Positions 62,659 to 64,000 of a stretch of 64,000 nt of DNA are shown here, piece after piece. The DNA is from Alkalihalobacillus bogoriensis ATCC BAA-922 (GTDB lineage: Bacteria > Bacillota > Bacilli > Bacillales > Bacillaceae_F): assembly GCF_000621445.1 (NCBI RefSeq), contig NZ_KK211278.1, forward strand, positions 1 to 64,000. Direction: 5' to 3'. Under the pieces are notes generated by a model. That model had not been told where the DNA came from and searched no databases. It saw nothing but the letters and a program-made list of their open reading frames with translations. Each line of letters begins with the position of its first letter. Position 1 is the first letter of the stretch. The position numbers were made by a program, and so were the translations under genes.

Positions 62659-63648
62659 ATGCCAGATGTAGGAAGCATTATGTTTCTCGTTGTTGTAGGG
62701 TTAATTATTATTGCGTTTGCTATTTTGTTTACGTTTGTTCCAGTTATGCTATGGATTTCAGCGTTAGCAGCAGGGGTAAAAGTAGGAATTTTTGAATTAG
62801 TTGGGATGAGATTACGTCGTGTTATTCCAGCACGTGTAGTAAATCCGTTAATTAAAGCTGTTAAAGCTGGATTAGACTTAAATACTGGAAAGCTAGAAGG
62901 TCATTATCTTGCAGGTGGTAATGTTGACCGCGTTGTCAATGCGTTAATTGCCGCTCAAAGAGCAAATATCGAGTTAACGTTTGAACGTTGTGCAGCGATT
63001 GATTTAGCAGGACGTGACGTATTAGAAGCAGTACAAATGAGTGTAAATCCGAAAGTTATTGAAACACCGTTTATTGCCGGTGTGGCTATGGACGGAATTG
63101 AAGTGAAAGCGAAAGCGCGTATTACTGTTCGCGCAAACATTGACCGCCTTGTTGGGGGTGCTGGTGAAGATACGGTTATTGCCCGTGTAGGGGAAGGGAT
63201 TGTATCGACAATCGGTTCAGCAAGTAATCATAAAAAAGTATTAGAAAATCCAGATATGATTTCGCAAACGGTGTTAGCGAAAGGATTAGATGCAGGGACA
63301 GCATTTGAAATTCTTTCGATTGATATTGCTGATATTGATATCGGTAAAAACATCGGTGCTGAGTTACAAACAGACCAAGCAGAAGCAGATAAGAAGATTG
63401 CCCAAGCGAAAGCCGAAGAGCGTCGTGCAATGGCTGTGGCGAAAGAACAAGAAATGAAAGCCCGTGTTGAAGAAATGCGTGCGAAAGTTGTGGAAGCAGA
63501 AGCAGATGTCCCTATGGCACTTGCAGAAGCGTTACGTTCAGGCAATATGGGTGTTATGGACTATGTGAATTATCAAAACGTCAATGCTGATACGGATATG
63601 AGAGATTCTATCGGAAAAGCAACGGGCGATAATAAAAAGAAAGACTAA
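62659..63648 (+). CDS. floA: Flotillin-like protein FloA
   Basis: A 329-residue scaffold of functional membrane microdomains. An N-terminal hairpin membrane segment (about 8-40) anchors an SPFH-like domain; the C-terminal region (about 235-290) is a coiled coil rich in EA repeats ([20 protein letters not shown]). Length agrees with B. subtilis FloA (331). TAGGAGGAG lies before the ATG. It is 20 bases after the NfeD gene under the same sigma-W promoter. Confidence 0.96.
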   Translation: MPDVGSIMFLVVVGLIIIAFAILFTFVPVMLWISALAAGVKVGIFELVGMRLRRVIPARVVNPLIKAVKAGLDLNTGKLEGHYLAGGNVDRVVNALIAAQRANIELTFERCAAIDLAGRDVLEAVQMSVNPKVIETPFIAGVAMDGIEVKAKARITVRANIDRLVGGAGEDTVIARVGEGIVSTIGSASNHKKVLENPDMISQTVLAKGLDAGTAFEILSIDIADIDIGKNIGAELQTDQAEADKKIAQAKAEERRAMAVAKEQEMKARVEEMRAKVVEAEADVPMALAEALRSGNMGVMDYVNYQNVNADTDMRDSIGKATGDNKKKD

Positions 63649-63662
63649 TGTGGAACGATAAG

Positions 63663-63677
63663 CTCCTTCGAAAGGAG
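63663..63677 (+). promoter_or_regulatory. Hairpin covering a ribosome binding site
   Basis: CTCCTT (63663-63668) pairs with AAGGAG (63672-63677) over a three-base loop. The second arm is the Shine-Dalgarno sequence of the last gene, so folding would hide it and lower translation after floA. Confidence 0.45.
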
Positions 63678-63687
63678 AGTTCAAAAC

Positions 63688-64000
63688 ATGGAATTTAATC
63701 CTATATGGTTAATCATTATTTTAGGTGCATTATGGAATTTGTTTAGCCGAAGTGCTGAACAAAAGAAAGAACAGCAACCTAAGAAACCACAGCAACAAGG
63801 ACAAGAAAAACGAGACATCAACTGGGAAGAGATTTTTACTCAAGCTGAACAACAGCCACAACAAGAAACATCTCGACCAGCGCCACTACAACCGACAATG
63901 GATACAGAAACGATAACACAGCATGTAGAAGACAAACGAACAGAACTGCAAAAGGAACGCGATATATTAAAGAAAAAACAAGAGTTGCTTCAAAAGAAAG
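63688..64000 (+). CDS. Membrane-anchored coiled-coil protein, cut by the window edge (yqfB position)
   Basis: At least 104 residues; no stop before the window ends. It begins MEFNPIWLIIILGALWNLF, a single N-terminal membrane helix, followed by a glutamine-rich linker (about 25-75, KKPQQQGQEKRD) and a charged coiled coil (KRTELQKERDILKKKQELLQ). AAAGGAG is ten bases before the ATG. It follows floA in the place of yqfB and is probably part of the sigma-W operon. No enzymatic motif was seen; it may be a scaffold partner of flotillin. Confidence 0.75.
   Translation, partial: MEFNPIWLIIILGALWNLFSRSAEQKKEQQPKKPQQQGQEKRDINWEEIFTQAEQQPQQETSRPAPLQPTMDTETITQHVEDKRTELQKERDILKKKQELLQKK

Overview
The window is a chromosomal segment of a low-GC Gram-positive endospore former of the family Bacillaceae, most likely an alkaliphilic or alkalitolerant Bacillus-like species. 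The evidence is AT-rich coding with strong AGGAGG ribosome binding sites, spore genes (gpr, spoIIP, sda), the comE operon, a CIRCE-controlled seven-gene dnaK operon, a sigma-W-type promoter before nfeD/floA, and a complete seven-gene Mrp Na+/H+ antiporter operon. Gene order from sda to floA follows the Bacillus subtilis yqe-com-dnaK-rpsU region, with several insertions. No tRNA, rRNA, CRISPR array, prophage or intact transposase is visible.

Layout. 1-95: structured non-coding edge ending in a terminator. 107-2094: GntR-ABC operon (minus) with a palindromic operator. 2224-2603: HU (minus). 2956-3732: psd (plus). 3786-9551: mrpABCDEFG (minus). 9937-10324: a 64-residue membrane peptide facing sda, the sporulation checkpoint gene, with DnaA boxes upstream. 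10947-16313: yqeH-aroE-yhbY-nadD-yqeK-rsfS-cvfB-like-yqeM. 16395-23131: comER, a DUF2533-like gene, comEA, metY-like, comEB, comEC, yqzM and a candidate structured RNA. 23132-29539: holA, rpsT, gpr, spoIIP, yqxA, lepA. 29613-38779: hemW and hrcA-grpE-dnaK-dnaJ-prmA-rsmE-mtaB. 39189-40949: deoC and nptA, converging on duplicated terminators. 41243-59435: an 18-kb catabolic island. 59571-64000: rpsU, yqeY, a repeat-rich 1-kb gap with one small gene, then nfeD, floA and a truncated final gene.

The most interesting region is the 18-kb island between nptA and rpsU, which are neighbours in B. subtilis. It encodes an ACAD10/11-type acyl-CoA dehydrogenase, an acyl-CoA ligase, three SDR oxidoreductases, a thiolase, a TetR regulator, a 3-hydroxyacyl-CoA dehydrogenase, an enoyl-CoA hydratase, an APH-fold kinase of the ACAD10/11/LvaA type, a ComB-family phosphatase, a FadE-type acyl-CoA dehydrogenase, a quinone oxidoreductase and a complete LIV-type ABC importer. 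Together they suggest uptake, CoA activation, phosphorylation and dephosphorylative elimination of a 4-hydroxy (gamma-hydroxy) acid, followed by beta-oxidation. Palindromic ACTAACCGGTTAGT operators before the first gene and before the gene that follows tetR suggest one local regulon. The substrate is inferred, not shown.

Other points worth following are the candidate structured RNA before holA, sda with DnaA boxes and a hairpin between its Shine-Dalgarno sequence and start codon, and several families of short inverted or tandem intergenic repeats.
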